DNA of 64,000 nt from Nyssa sinensis (lineage: Eukaryota > Streptophyta > Magnoliopsida > Cornales > Nyssaceae). The stretch is taken from assembly GCA_008638375.1 (NCBI GenBank), contig CM018043.1:39693396-39757395 (forward strand), written 5' to 3'. The position numbers and the translations under genes are program-made. The notes below the pieces were generated by a model. That model was not told the origin of the DNA, did no database searches, and saw only the letters and a list, made by a program, of their open reading frames with translations. Shown here one piece after another: positions 44,657-59,000 of the stretch; position 1 is the stretch's first letter; the number at the start of each line of letters is the position of its first letter.

Positions 44657-47600
44657 TGTCACGACCCGAAACCCACCCTGTGCGGATCTCGGATCGCAAC
44701 CGCCACCTTCAGGCCCGGGAGCCTGAGGGCAAGGCAAAACATGGGCGACGGTATCGAATGGCGGTGCGGCCTGTGGTTGCGGAAGCGTGAAAAACTTAAA
44801 CTTTTTCTTTTCTTTTTAAAATCTGTCGCACATCCATCCGGTACTGCCGCTCTTCATAGCGGTACATATAATAATAATAATCAGAGCATACTAAATTTAA
44901 AATGTTATACATAGTACATATCTGAATGCCTCGAGGGCTTAAGTACATGTTGTCTAAAATCTATTACACTTCAAAATTCGACCATCTACGGGTCCTTAGT
45001 ACTTCCAAAAGCCCTTGATCATTTTAAAGCCACTAGTCGTCATCCCCAAATGGAGCAAGGCTCCCATTCATCATCATTACCTGAAAAAATTTTAGGGAAT
45101 GGGGTGAGCTTCGAAAAGCCCAATGAGTAATTCCTGCATCTGTCATGGGTTTTCAATTGGCAGTGGTTTCGTACATGAGAGTTTATAAAATGCACACTAC
45201 CAATTGTTCGTACATTTTAAACACAGAGTACATGCACTTTTCATAACAGATAGCTTTGAACATTTAAAGTATTCAAGCTAGTTAAACATTCCTTCAAATA
45301 GAGCATATGCATTTCAAAACAATTAAACATGCACAGTGAAAATGGGGGTGAAAACCTGCTTCCATTTCCAAAAATCATTTGTCATCTTTTCACTTTTTAA
45401 CTGAAGGATCCGTTTCGAACCAGACCCTAGTCTTACTTCTGAGAGATCTCGTTGCCTGGGGGATTAGATCCTGCTGCCAGGCATTATTCTGAATTGAGAA
45501 CCCGAAGGGTGCTCAATAACTGAAGATGCTTATGCATCTTTATTATCTTGCAAAACGTTAGCTTCTTCAAGAAATGCTTTTATGAGCATTTAAACATGAC
45601 TTCTTCAAGAAATGCTTTTGTGAGCATTTAAAAGATGATGATGTTCATGATAGAATCTTCACATAGTTGAAATAACATTTTAGAACAGATGACATGTTAA
45701 ACACTTTCAAAAAGAACTGTAACAAAGATCATTTACTGAACATGTCATAAGAGAATTATAAAAGCAGAATATTTCAAAACGGGAGTCATGAAATATGGAA
45801 TTTAAACATTCAATGCTTCAGATATTTTGAAGTTTAAAACATCATTTAAATCGTGGAGTTAAAATCTCCACTTCAAATGCAAGATTACTCACCTTGATTT
45901 CCTAGGTTTGCACTATTACTTGGTTGTTCCCTTCCCTTTGTAGTTCCTAAAAACAATTCACAATAATCTATTAACTTCAATGTACTTCAAATATCTCCTA
46001 TTGATGTTTCTAATTATGCTTAAATCGTATTATGTCCTAATGTTTTATCGTGAGCCTTATTTTATTGACGTATCATATTTTCTCATACTTTATTTCATAA
46101 TACGGACCTCACCGTTGAGTCCAGAACGTCGAAGAAAGTCAATTTAGACCTTCTTAGCTTTTTATTTGGCTTCGGGTACCTTAGGGGTATTTTGGTCATT
46201 TCACGTGTCATATTTTTTGGAGTCTTGTCTCGTGAATCGGACCCCACTGTTGATCTCAGAAGGCCCAAGATAATAAGAATACACTAATAACTTGTCTTAT
46301 TTGGACATTGGCTACATTAGGGGCAATTTGGTAATTATACTTTATCGTGTCTTAATTTTTTGGAGTCTCGTCTCATAAAACGGACCACACCATTGAGTCT
46401 GGAACGTCCAAAATAGTCAAAATCCACTATTCGTTTACTTTATTCGGACTCCGTTTGACTTGTTTGAGGAGTAGGGGCAATTTCGTAATTTTTATTATTT
46501 AAATATTATCAAATTAATATTAATTTATTTTAGCTTGGGCCACAGTAGAATTTCATTGAAGTTTTGGGGTCAAAATGCAATTACACAAACTTCCGGACTG
46601 AACCAGTGGGTTCAGTTGCATTGGGACTGAACCGGTCCGGTTTTGACTAAACCAACCGGTTCAATTTGGTTAAACACATAAAGCTGACGTCATGCTGACG
46701 TCGGCCCTAATTTTTTTTTTAAATTTAAAAACCAACCAAAACGTCGCCGTTCTAATAATTTGGTGGACTTGGTCTCGTTCTGACACGTGTCCGAGTTAGC
46801 TCGGGTGACTCGATTCAACAACGAGTCAACTCGGTCGTCTCCTTCACCAAATTTAACACTGTTGCCCTAATTCTGGGTTTCGCTTTTCTTTAATTTCGTG
46901 GATTTTGGTTCGATTATTTGCTACTGTTTTCTACTGAGATTGTTCCTAACATCTCAAGGTTCATCTTGGCATTCATTTCAAGCATTAAACTAACCTAATT
47001 ACTCGGTTTAAGTTATGATAGCCGAATCTGATAATTTTGGTAATAAGTCCTCATTTCTCAACCATTTTTAACATGGTTTGGTGCTACGTCTTTCTTACAG
47101 TATGGGGGTTTGATTTCTATCCTAAAAACAGAGTTTAGGACTTTAAAACTGAAACTGGGTTTAAACGATAAAACCTGCAACTAAGTTCTTAGGGGTCATT
47201 CCTTAGGTTTCGAGGTCGCGGGTTAGTGGTTTAAGAACCCTAATGAGGTCTAGTTTAAGGCCCAAGACACCAATCTAGGTTTGGTTCAACTAATTTCAGA
47301 CCTGCACCCACGTTTTAAAATTTTATTCCAACTGTAGCTCAGATTTTCTCACTCAATTTCGGGTGGTTTTCATTCATTTCTGTTGCAATTCAAAGCTTAA
47401 ATTCTACACAATAAAATCCTACAATTGCATGCTTTTAATTCTAAACATAATCCAACGAAATTTAAATAAAATTGATACCTGTTCAGTGGGTTTCTCTCCA
47501 AAATTCTCCTTTCTTCCATTCCTGTTTTGTTACTCCAGTTTCTATCAGTTTCTTGCTACTGTTTTCCCACTATCTCACGTCTCTCTCCTCATTCCAAGCT

Positions 47601-48193
47601 GTCATCCTCTTTTATTTCCTATCAACACTCATGCAGTTAGTGGCATTGCCACCTGTTGATTCCATGAGAACACTTGTCTTTATTATATGGCTGCTGTTTG
47701 CATGAAGAACACCTCACGGTTCTTGAAACCACATGGCTGCCACCAGTTTTTGGATTCAGCTGAAAACAGCCCACAGATTCTCTCCCTTAATCCCTTATTT
47801 AGTTTACAATTTTTCTTCTTCTGATTTCTATTTCTTGTATTTTCTTTATACCAATATATGTATACACACACATATATATATATATATATGTATTAGGCAG
47901 CCGTACACATATGTTTATATAAAATTTTATATCTTAAATTATAATCACATTAGTTCATATACACATGTGATTTTATATTTTATATTATTGTATACTACTA
48001 TTAAATTTTTGCTTCATTTATTTACGAATGTTCATGCCCAAATTTCATGATCTTAATTAAAGATTGACAGTTATCTTGAACTTCCTATTGGAAATTCATG
48101 TATTGGGATTCAAAACTGTTTTTGTTATACAAGGCCTTTGGTCACTAATTAATACTTAGTGATTGGATGATTATTTGATTAGGTCGGGGTATT

Positions 48194-48196
<3 letters not shown>
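44657..48196 (-). mobile_element. LTR E: solo LTR, minus orientation
   Basis: It starts TGTCACGACCCGAAACC and ends GGTCGGGGTATTACA, flanked by ATATA (44652-44656 and 48197-48201; weak evidence because the site is AT repeat). Length is 3540 bp. Three tandem copies of the shared ~150 bp module occur at about 46105-46500 and AACCGGTT-type dyads at 46598-46672. No gene. Confidence 0.8.
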
Positions 48197-48201
<5 letters not shown>

Positions 48202-48228
<27 letters not shown>

Positions 48229-48389
48229 ATTCTATATACATATATGCCGATATGCACACTCACACACACACCGACCTTGCATGTATATATATATATATAC
48301 TGCATACACACACACATATATATATATATAACTACTGCACATGCACACATATATCTATATACTCTGCACACACACAAATATATACTGTT

Positions 48390-48420
<31 letters not shown>

Positions 48421-48426
48421 TTATCA
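48202..48426 (-). mobile_element. Probable third segment of LTR D
   Basis: AT and CA microsatellites fill this short stretch between E and F. Orientation (CACACAC on plus) fits a minus-strand LTR, but low complexity prevents firm assignment. Confidence 0.35.
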
Positions 48427-48927
48427 TGTAATAACTCGGAAAATTTTTTTTTTATATATGAAAATTTTCCTTGGTTATTAAATTTTTTATTATCATTATT
48501 ATTGTTAAATTTTTTATGCATATGTGTTATATATATGTATGGTATGTATGTGTAGGTGTGTGGGATAAAATATGTGCATGTATATGTGTAAATGTATATG
48601 TATACATAACAAGTGCATGTGTGCACTGTGTGTGGGTGCAACTGAACGGGTGTGTGTGTGTTTATGACCGACTGAGTGTGTGTGTGAGGTGTCGATGGAG
48701 TGTGTGTGTCTAGTGTGTGTGTGATGAGTGGTATATATATATATATATATATAGGTTTATATAGGGCAGCTTTGCATTTAATGCAAAGTTGCATTGGGGG
48801 AAAAGTAGGGTGGCTGAGCAGGGTGAAAGAAGTCAAGGAAAGAGGCTGGTGTGAGAGACGTGTGGGAGTGGATGTGTTAGTGTGTGTAGGGTAGTCTTGG
48901 TTGGGAGAAGAAAAGGAAAGAAAAGCA

Positions 48928-48958
<31 letters not shown>

Positions 48959-49088
48959 TTCTGGAAGGGAGTCTTGGAGCCTGATTCAAACTTGGAACCA
49001 GAGGGTGAAAGAGGTGCATGACTAGAGAGAGAAACCCAAGAAAACCGTAAGTGACCCAATTCTATTTTGATTTTTTTTAAAGCATGAT
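48427..49088 (+). mobile_element. LTR F, plus orientation, first segment
   Basis: The start TGTAATAACTCGG is similar to the family C start. The body (GTGTGTG runs, GA run at 48933-48958, GAAACCCAAGAAAACCGTAAG) resembles the first 0.9 kb of B1. B2 enters at 49089. The 275-aa antisense ORF here is a microsatellite artefact. Confidence 0.5.
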
Positions 49089-52000
49089 TGTAATATCCCA
49101 ACCCGGGATATAGCGTGTACACCGGGCTGGACCGGGCTATAAAATGTAATCCCGAATTATAAGCCGTGAAATGACATAAATAAAAGTGGATGCGTAATAG
49201 ACTGTATTGTTTAATTACGATGCATAGGTACGAGAGGCAAACAGTCACGGGTGTCCGGGTGCCGTTGCACCGGAAGCCGAGTTTACTGAAAAACGTGCAA
49301 GTGAATGGCGGCGCATAATTTTTTTTAAAGTAAATCTAAATGATTATGAATATAAAAAAAATATATATATATATATATATATATGTGTATACGGTCAGCT
49401 TATAATATATGTATATATTATAATCCAATGGAAGTAAAAGAAAAGAAAGAAAAAGAAAAGAAATGGGCAGGTGGCAATCTCAAGATTTCATGTAGTGCAT
49501 GAGAGAGCAATATATATTACAAATGTGTATATTGTGTAACATGACAGCCTTGATACCATGGGGGCAACTGAGTGATATATAATATTATATATATATATAT
49601 TGTGAGGTGTAGCGTGGCAGTAAGAATTGGTGGGTTTACGTGTGTTTGTGTAGTATTGGTGGCAACATGCGGTGTAAGTGTGTGTCATGTGGGGGGTGTT
49701 GAGTGAGCTGCATACAGCAGCCATGTGTGTACAGGTCTGTGTGCGTGAGCTCCCATGTAACCAGGTGGCAAAGCCACCGCTTATATACTCGGTCAAAGAT
49801 ATGAAATTAGAGGAGCCAAACACGTATAGAGAATATCAAAGAGAAAAGCAAAGGAAAGAAAGGAGAATCGGTGCAGCAGGGGGATTGAAATACAGCATGA
49901 ACTGCTGTTAGAAGGGCTGGATTTGATGCTCAAACTGGAGCTGATAGAAAAGTCCAGCAGATTTCATGGAACTCTTGAATGGGTGAATCAGGAGAGAAAA
50001 AAAAAATATTATGTATATGTATATATGCAGCAGTGTTAAGGGAACGCCCAGAAGCCTCCATATGCATATATGTGTGGGCGTTAAACAGAGAGAGAGACGA
50101 GGATTTGAAGCAGCCGAAATTAATAATAGGGAGGAGCAGACCTTGATGCAGTGCAAATATGTCTACAATTAGTTTTATTTTATTGGAAGAACTGAGATGG
50201 ATCGGAACAGGGGAAATTGTATAGTGTATATATATGAACAGTTGGCGGTACAGCAGGTAGTGTGAGAAAAGGAAAAGCGTGAGGCAGCCGTGAGGAGTTG
50301 GTGTGGTGGCAGTGGCCAACTGAAGCGTACAGCAGTGAGAAATAAATTAAAACAGCAGGGAAATGTTACATATACGCATGCTTGTGTAGCAGCTGACCGA
50401 GTGAGGAAGGAAGGAAGTAGAGCAGCAGGAAATGTTGTGCAAAATTTGCTGCGGCAGTCAGAATAGCAGCAGCTACGGTGAGGGTTCAACTGAGGGAGCT
50501 CGATCCTCACTGATAGTGTAGCAGGCCTCAGTAACAGTTGCAATTCTGGTTGGTATCTTAGTTGGAGACTAACGTTGTGTTCAATTAATAAAGTCGATTT
50601 TTTCTACCGTAGCTCCTGGAATGAAAGATTGGAATGGATTCTTGAAGTATTAAGGTATAAACTATTTCATTCTTGTCAAAATTCGGGTGCAGTGAGAGTT
50701 AAACTCGAAGCTGCGTTATTTCAATTTTAAGTTTGAAATACATATGACCTGTTTGGCAATAGGTGTAATAAACTGAGAAATTGGGATAGGATATTTCAGT
50801 TTTAAGTAATCAGTGAAATCATGGATAAGATTGTTATGGAGTTAGAAATTAATTTTTAAGTATTTACAGTTCAGTGAACAAATTAATTGAAATCACAAAG
50901 TAGTTGTCGTCTAATAATTCTGAATCAGTCGACCTTTTAAGGATATTTACAGACCAGTCAAGACAAAGTTTAAATTAATTATTCCTTTAATAATTAATTA
51001 TATAAATACCTCAAGTTCTAAAATAAGTCAAACGGACTCTAAATGAGGCAAGTGAATAGTCAATTTCTATTATCTCGGATGCTCTAAGTCCAATGGTGAG
51101 GTCCGTTTCACGAGACGGGGACCCAAAAGATAAAGACATGTAAAAATGACCAAAATACCCTTGCTTCGAAAGTGAGCCAAATGGACTTCAATTGAATTAA
51201 ATAACTAGTGAATTTTTATTATTCTGAACCTTCCGAATCTATTGGTAATGTCAAAATTATGAAAAGAGGTTCCGAGAACAACAGACATATAAAAGTCTAA
51301 ATAAGTATTAGAGATACTGATCATAGCAAGGCATAGATTTTGGTGAATAGAAATTATTCTGAAACGTATTTACTGATATATAGGGAACTCAAAGGGAAAA
51401 GGCAAACCTACAGGAGACTGATTTAGCAATGCATGATTAGAGGTAAGTAGATACCCTTTCTCTTCCATGTGGTGTTATCAAGCCAAGTTCATTCTTTTAC
51501 TGCCAAACTTGTACTCCTGAGCGTATCTGATGTTATTGTCTCCACAATGTGATATTGTTCTATCTGGTGGACATTGATTTATTGTTGTACCATTGTTATC
51601 ATGTTGAACCGTGCTTTGAAATGCCTATTGTTATGTTTCCATTGAATTGATGATATTCCATTTTTATATACTCCTATGGAATCATTTATGATCATGAAAT
51701 GTTTATGTATACAGGATTTGTGCTCAGTCACAATATCCATCCGATGCTTTTAAATACACTGAAGACCTTCGGGTCGAGTCCTTGAACGGACATATGGCCA
51801 TACACTGGAATGCACTGAAGGGGGTAAACCGGGCCCCCAAGGACCGAGGGCATATCAAGCCCTGACACAGAACAAAAGCATCTCTTATACGATTGTTCGA
51901 CTATAACTGTTGAATTACCTTATTCTGGTGATTATCTTGTATTGCGAGATATTCCTTTATTGATCTATTTGTGATCGGTTCATTATGACAGCACGTTCAT

Positions 52001-52613
52001 GTTGATATATTGTTGTTAAGAGTTTCATGTTGATGTTATGTCCATTACTCCTAATTGTACATTGTGTTCTATTGTTTATTGGTCCTTATGGCAACTGTTC
52101 CCATTGGCTATCATAGCATCTTATTTCTTATGATTGGCTATCATATTCTTGTTCTTGGATTCATATTCTTTTATGATCCTCGATACCAGTGTCGGAGATC
52201 TGTATTTACTTGCTGAGCTCTTGTAGCTCATTCCACCCTCCTCACCCCCATTTCAGGTACTGACACCGCGAGACCCCGGTAGGAGTCTAAGAACGTAGGA
52301 GGACATTCTGAAGAACTGTACTAGTCTATGTTTAGTTCTCCCATGTACTTACCACCCACGGGTGCTGGTTACGTATGGTTCTTATTTTGTTTAACTGTAG
52401 AACCATATTATGTATTGTAAAGACTTTCGCTGACATTGTGTATTGAAAGACTTCCGCTGATTATAGACATTGATAAGACTTCCGCTGCTATTGTTTTAAT
52501 GTTTTAGTACTTTGCATATTAGTACTATGATACAGGAATGGAAAAAGTAGGGACGGCCTTCGGGTCGGCCCCGCGACACGAGATCCACGTAGGGTGGGTT
52601 TCGGGTCGTGACA
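49089..52613 (+). repeat. B2 5' LTR
   Basis: TGTAATATCCCAACCC...GGGTCGTGACA, 3525 bp. It carries the shared module at about 51050-51260. Small antisense ORFs around 49908-50543 recur in the 3' LTR only because the LTRs are copies. Confidence 0.93.
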
Positions 52614-52616
52614 GCT

Positions 52617-52628
52617 TGGTATCAGAGC
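52617..52628 (+). other. B2 primer binding site (initiator Met tRNA type)
   Basis: TGGTATCAGAGC, complementary to the 3' end of plant initiator Met tRNA, lies three bases after the 5' LTR. Confidence 0.88.
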
Positions 52629-55600
52629 TATAGGTTCGATTGTGAGTCATGGGAGATAGGACTAGAAATAGAATGAATAGATGTAACTGACCTTCCTTAT
52701 ATAGAGTTCATACGATCCTTGATTTTTCTCTTATTGATTGACTGGACATCTTACGGGTTATCCTTACTAGTTATTTTTATAGACATGGTTATTCCAAGGA
52801 ATACATCGACAATTATGAATCACATAGATCACTTAGAGTTAGAATTAATAGATAGAATTGAAGTCTCTATGATATAGATTTCATGTGAACATTGATTGTT
52901 ATTTTGAGCATTGATGGTTATCTTATAGACAAGGTTAACAAAAAGAATATCTCAATAGATTATATTGACTCGGTTAGACCATAAACGAGTAGACTTTTAT
53001 GGAAATACTTATCTAACATTTATGGTTTAGAGCAATGGAGTATACTAGGAATATTGGGATAGGGAAGGATCAATTAGACTGAATTGAGCGCCTTATAGAA
53101 GAGATTCTCAAATCTCTGCCTCAAGCCTACCCCAACAGACAACTATGTACATCGAAATAGTGGCACCGTTAAGGATCACCCCATAGGGTAAACAAGGAAT
53201 TTCCCTCGGAAAGCTAAGGCTACAGCCAGTGCCACACCTACCTCACCAGTCTTGTTGGTGTCAAGGAAAGATTAAACTACTACCCAGATAGCCACAGGTA
53301 CCCTTCCAGTTATTTCTAACCTGTTTAGATCTTAAGAGATCCTTACACACTTGATTGTGTTTCCATGTAATTGCCGAACTGAACTTAGTAACTGAACATT
53401 TGGATGATTGATTTACTAATTCTATTACATCTGGAAGGTTATTATTGGAGAATGTTAGACAGAGAAACACGAGAACTTTGATGGTTGCCTTGAAGATTAT
53501 TGGTTAGAAATATTGAGCATAGAACACGAGATACGGAGCAAAATCACGAATATTATCAACAAGTGACCTATACTTGGAAGTTAGGTCTAGTGATGTAGAA
53601 GAAATCGAGACTGAAGATTAGGAGTGAATATAAATTATGAAAATGGATAACTGTGATTGCAAACGGTTAAAAGAGAAAATGTGGAAAATTGACAGTCACT
53701 GATGTGCTATCAGCACCTTTGTTACCGGTGAGGAACGGCCGCCTTATCATGTAACTAGGGTAACTGAGAAACACACAGTGCTACCTTACCCAATCTGGAT
53801 ACTACGAATCCTTTATGATACTGTTAGAACGACGTATACCCTAGAGGACTTGAGGATTAGAATGCTACAATATCACTACATCTATCCTACCAAACCTAGT
53901 GAAGCTAGGAAATGATTGGAGCATTAAGTCAAATTCTTAAGCTCACTGGTATCAAAAAGATTTGGTGTTAAAAAAAAAAAAACAAAAAAACAAAAAAAAA
54001 AAAAAAACAAAAAGTTTTGTAATAGTAGTTCATGGGAGATGAGATTGATGCACCGGTATTACTAATGTCAAATAGAGTAAATCCTGACATGATAAATAGA
54101 CTTGTATCTGAATTCTGACCATTGATCTTTTACAGCGAATTGGGAGATGATTAGGCTACTGAACTAGTAGTCGCGGGTATTGTTTATAGTTGTTTGCAAA
54201 TGCTCAATATTGTTAAATATTACTCTACATACTGATTTATAATTTCAACAGTTACTGCTAACTGAACATAGAGACAGAACTCTTAGGTTATATGTTAACT
54301 ATTCAGGGATGATGATTGATGATAGATGTTATGCATGAAATAAGTAAAGTATGTAACATAGATATACGAGTGTTAGATTGACATATTATTCACTTGTAAA
54401 ATTAAAAGACATTGATGAGCCAAGTGATTTCATAATTAATAAATTTCAGGGAACAATGATAGAATAAATATAAGATTTATAATCTTTAAAATGAATTACA
54501 TACTGTTATAGATAGGAATGATTACTCGATAGACAAGATTGAATAAATGGCGACTCTTGAAAGAGTCATTATTATTAAATACTATACACTGGGGAATCAT
54601 TAGAAATGAAAAATATACATAGAATATAGGAGGTACAGATCATAAGTGTATAGTTTAGCTGATCCAAGAAAGAACTTGGTGTATTGAAACACAGTAAATG
54701 AATTGGGGCTGTCGAAAGACAAAAGCAAGTTAAGATATTAAAAGTCAACTAGTCTTGGAAAACGACTACATATTAAAATGAAAATTGATGATTATTGACT
54801 AGTGACCCGTAAGGATAGTAGTGTACTTAAGGATAAGTGATGAGAATTCTTGAGATTTGACATTGACAATACTGAAGGAGGTTTCGATAACTGATATAGA
54901 CAGATAAGTGAAACTTGAGTAGGAAATAGTAGTCATACTTAAAAGAAATTGGAGGGAATCATAGAAATAATGAAATAAATTACTATATCTAGTCTACAGA
55001 CCTGATGTTTATGGTTGGACGGTCAATCTATATTACGAGAGTTATTGAGAATTGAAATTCTATGTACGGATTAGGAACTTGTTGATTTTCTATACAGTGA
55101 GAATCTGTGAGAATTAAATTACGTTTCATAATAAACGAGGAAAACGGTTAGTGCTCATTGAGGGATAGAATGTAATATAGAATTGGAAACATGACGCTTT
55201 GAAAAGTAGTGAATTTGACAGTAATATCTAAATGAAATGAAAATACCTTGGAAAGGTAGTAAAATTAATGGTGATATCTAGATAGAGGAATGACACCTTG
55301 AAAGGTGATACAGGTGATGAGTAACAGTTAATCAAAATACATTATTGGAAAATGATACTTTTAGGGTTACTTATAATTGGTCTATCTTCTATGTTATGTT
55401 ACACATTTAATGTGTTCCCATATGTTACTAACTGACTGTAGGAACTGAACGCCTGAACCATTGACTCATTGCTTACGTGATCGTCAAGAGAACTATCATT
55501 GAAACGTGTTAGATACAGGACATGTGAAATATGGACTAGGGATACAAATACTCTTACATAGCTGACTTGAGGTCAAGGAACGATTAGTAGAGTAACAGAT

Positions 55601-56051
55601 TTATTGTAGAGGAAATGACACATAGAAGCCGGTGTGAACTCTATGAGTTCCACATAATATCATTTCAAATGATATATATACCCTAGATATATTAGTAGAC
55701 TGAATGGATAGAGTTTTGTCAAGCTACGTTTAGAAATTTTAAAATTTCCTTCATCAAAAGATATCTTAAATTACAGAAGCCGAAAAGAATCATAGGAAGG
55801 AAATTGTGTTTCATGGGAAGGTTTCGAAGCATACGTGGAATTATAAACAGGGTAGTACAGTTACAGATGTGACAGTAAAACTTGATTTGATGTGACTGTA
55901 AAACTTGATCTAACGTGACAGTAAAACTTGATTCTCAGCAGAAAAATCTTTATCTAGTTAATGTAACAGCCTATTTAAGTTATATCATGATGTTAAAGGA
56001 ACCACGAAAACCACCGAGTTAGAACCGTTAAGTTTGGGGACAAACTTATTT

Positions 56052-56064
56052 AAGGGGGTAAGAA
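56052..56064 (+). other. B2 polypurine tract
   Basis: AAGGGGGTAAGAA lies directly before the 3' LTR, preceded by a GGGGACAAACTTATTT box like that of Tekay/Del elements. Confidence 0.85.
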
Positions 56065-59000
56065 TGTAATATCCCAACCCGGGATATAGCGTGTACACCG
56101 GGCTGGACCGGGCTATAAAATGTAATCCCGAATTATAAGCCGTGAAATGACATAAATAAAAGTGGATGCGTAATAGACTGTATTGTTTAATTACGATGCA
56201 TAGGTACGAGAGGCAAACAGTCACGGGTGTCCGGGTGCCGTTGCACCGGAAGCCGAGTTTACTGAAAAACGTGCAAGTGAATGGCGACGCATAATTTTTT
56301 TTAAAGTAAATCTAAATGATTATGAATATAAAAATATATATATATATATGATATACCATAAACAGACACACCAATCAGTTTGAGACACGTGTGCCTACCA
56401 GATTAACAAATCTCGATCCTACAGAGCTCATATATGTCGGTCATACAGAACAGCTATAAGCCTTCGGGGTATTCTCATATATATCTATCATACAGAGCAG
56501 CCATAAGCCTTCGGAGCATTCTTATTTATATATCATTCAGAACCGATGAACTCGGTCATACAGTACAGATGAAGCATTCAGGATATTCTCATGTACATCG
56601 TCCAGACCTCCTGTTCGGGACAGTATTTATTCGACACTGCATATATGGTTTCCTTAACAGCCGTTAAGCGGGGAATAAGGAAACAGCCTTCAACACGGAA
56701 ACTACTATCTATGGTTATCTCCATCTACGATTCAATGCTCCACAAGGTAACTGCAAATCTCTGATGATCAAATCCCGATATTCGTGGCGGCAAAACCTAA
56801 TCAAAATTAGGAGAACCACGGCTTATATATTAAACCCTAGAGGTACGCTTTGGATTCTTATGCTCATTCTTTGACTTTCAATACAGTCTTTCAATTCCCT
56901 TACTTACTTAAGCATCGGAGCGGCTACCGCCGGAGCCAATCCGGTGGTCCTCTGATCATCTTTCTGAGTGTTCTACAGGTCACGGAGCCCTCACGTGTTG
57001 CGAGTCAAAAAGTGCAGCATCAATATATGTGTATACGGTCAGCTTATAATATATGTATATATTATAATCCAATGGAAGTAAAAGAAAAGAAAGAAAAAGA
57101 AAACAAATTGGCAGGTGGCAATCTCAAGATTTCATGTAGTGCATGAGAGAGCAATATATATTACAAATGTGTATATTGTGTAACGTGACAGCCTTGATAC
57201 CATGGGGGCAACTGAGTGATATATAATATTATATATATATATATATTGTGAGGTGTAGCGTGGCAGCAAGAATTGGTGGGTTTACGTGTGTTTGTGTAGT
57301 ATTGGTGGCAACATGCGGTGCAAGTGTGTGTCATGTGGGGGGTGTTGAGTGAGCTGCATACAGCAGCCGTGTGTGTACAGGTGTGTGTGCGTGAGCTCCC
57401 ATGTAACCAGGTGGCAAAGCCACCGCTTATATACTCGGTCAAAGATATGAAATTAGAGGAGCCGAACACGTATAGAGAATATCAAAGAGAAAAGCAAAGG
57501 AAAGAAAGGAGAATCGGTGCAGCAGGGGGATTGAAATACAGCATAAACTGCTATTAGAAGGGCTGGATTTGATGCTCAAACTGGAGCTGATAGAAAAGTC
57601 CAGCAGATTTCATGGAACTCTTGAATGGGTGAATCAGGAGAGAAAAAAAAAATATTATGTATATGTATATATGCAGCAGTGTTAAGGGAACGCCCAGAAG
57701 CCTCCATATGCATATATGTGTGGGCGTTAAACAGAGAGAGAGACGAGGATTTGAAGCAGCCGAAATTAATAATAGGGAGGAGCAGACCTTGATGCAGTGC
57801 AAATATGTCTACAATTAGTTTTATTTTATTGGAAGAACTGAGATGGATCGGAACAGGGGAAATTGTATAGTGTATATATATGAACAGTTGGCGGTACAGC
57901 AGGTAGTGTGAGAAAAGGAAAAGCGTGAGGCAGCCGTGAGGAGTTGGTGTGGTGGCAGTGGCCAACTGAAGCGTACAACAGTGAGAAATAAATTAAAACA
58001 GCAGGGAAATGTTACATATACGCATGCTTGTGTAGCAGCAAACCGAGTGAGGAAGGAAGGAAGTAGAGCAGCAGGAACTGCTGTGCAAAATTTGCTGCGG
58101 CAGTCAGAATAGCAGCAGCTACGGTGAGGGTTCAACTGAGGGAGCTCGATCCTCACTGATAGTGTAGCAGGCCTCAGTAACAGTTGCAATTCTGGTTGGT
58201 ATCTTAGTTGGAGACTAACGTTGTGTTCAATTAATAAAGTCGATTTTTTCTACCGTAGCTCCTGGAATGAAAGATTGGAATGGATTCTTGAAGTATTAAG
58301 GTATAAACTATTTCATTCTTGTCAAAATTCGGGTGCAGTGAGAGTTAAACTCGAAGCTGCGTTATTTCAATTTTAAGTTTGAAATACATATGACCTGTTT
58401 GGCAATAGGTGTAATAAACTGAGAAATTGGGATAGGATATTTCAGTTTTAAGTAATCAGTGAAATCATGGATAAGATTGTTATGGAGTTAGAAATTAATT
58501 TTTAAGTATTTACAGTTCAGTGAACAAATTAATTGAAATCACAAAGTAGTTGTCATCTAATAATTCTGAATCAGTCGACCTTTTAAGGATATTTACAGAC
58601 CAGTCAAGACAAAGTTTAAATTAATTATTCCTTTAATAATTAATTATATAAATACCTCAAGTTCTAAAATAAGTCAAACGGACTCTAAATGAGGCAAGTG
58701 AATAGTCAATTTTTATTATCTCGGATGCTCTAAGTCCAATGGTGAGGTCCGTTTCATGAGACGGGGACCCAAAAGATAAAGACATGTAAAAATGACCAAA
58801 ATACCCTTGCTTCGAAAGTGAGCCAAATGGACTTCAATTGAATTAAATAACTAGTGAATTTTTATTATTCTGAACCTTCCGAATCTATTGGTAATGTCAA
58901 AATTATGAAAAGAGGTTCCGAGAACAACAGACATATAAAAGTCTAAATAAGTATTAGAGATACTGATCATAGCAAGGCATAGATTTTGGTGAATAGAAAT

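Larger units (their letters stand above)
52614..56064 (+). other. B2 interior, non-coding
   Basis: It begins with the primer site and ends with the polypurine tract. AT-rich, all frames closed by frequent stops, an A-rich tract at 53970-54013. A short repeated phrase (GACAGTAAAACTTGAT) occurs three times near 55870-55935. I could not recognise gag or pol remnants. Confidence 0.8.

Noticed and set aside
48192..49019. 275-aa minus-strand ORF
   Set aside because: Composed of AT, CA and GA microsatellite peptides across LTR boundaries; not a gene.
49908..50543. Three small antisense ORFs repeated at 57554-58189
   Set aside because: Their repetition reflects the two LTR copies of B2, not conserved coding; composition is LTR-like.
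52614..56064. Degenerate gag/pol in the B2 interior
   Set aside because: I could not find any RT, protease or integrase motif in any frame by eye; left as non-coding.
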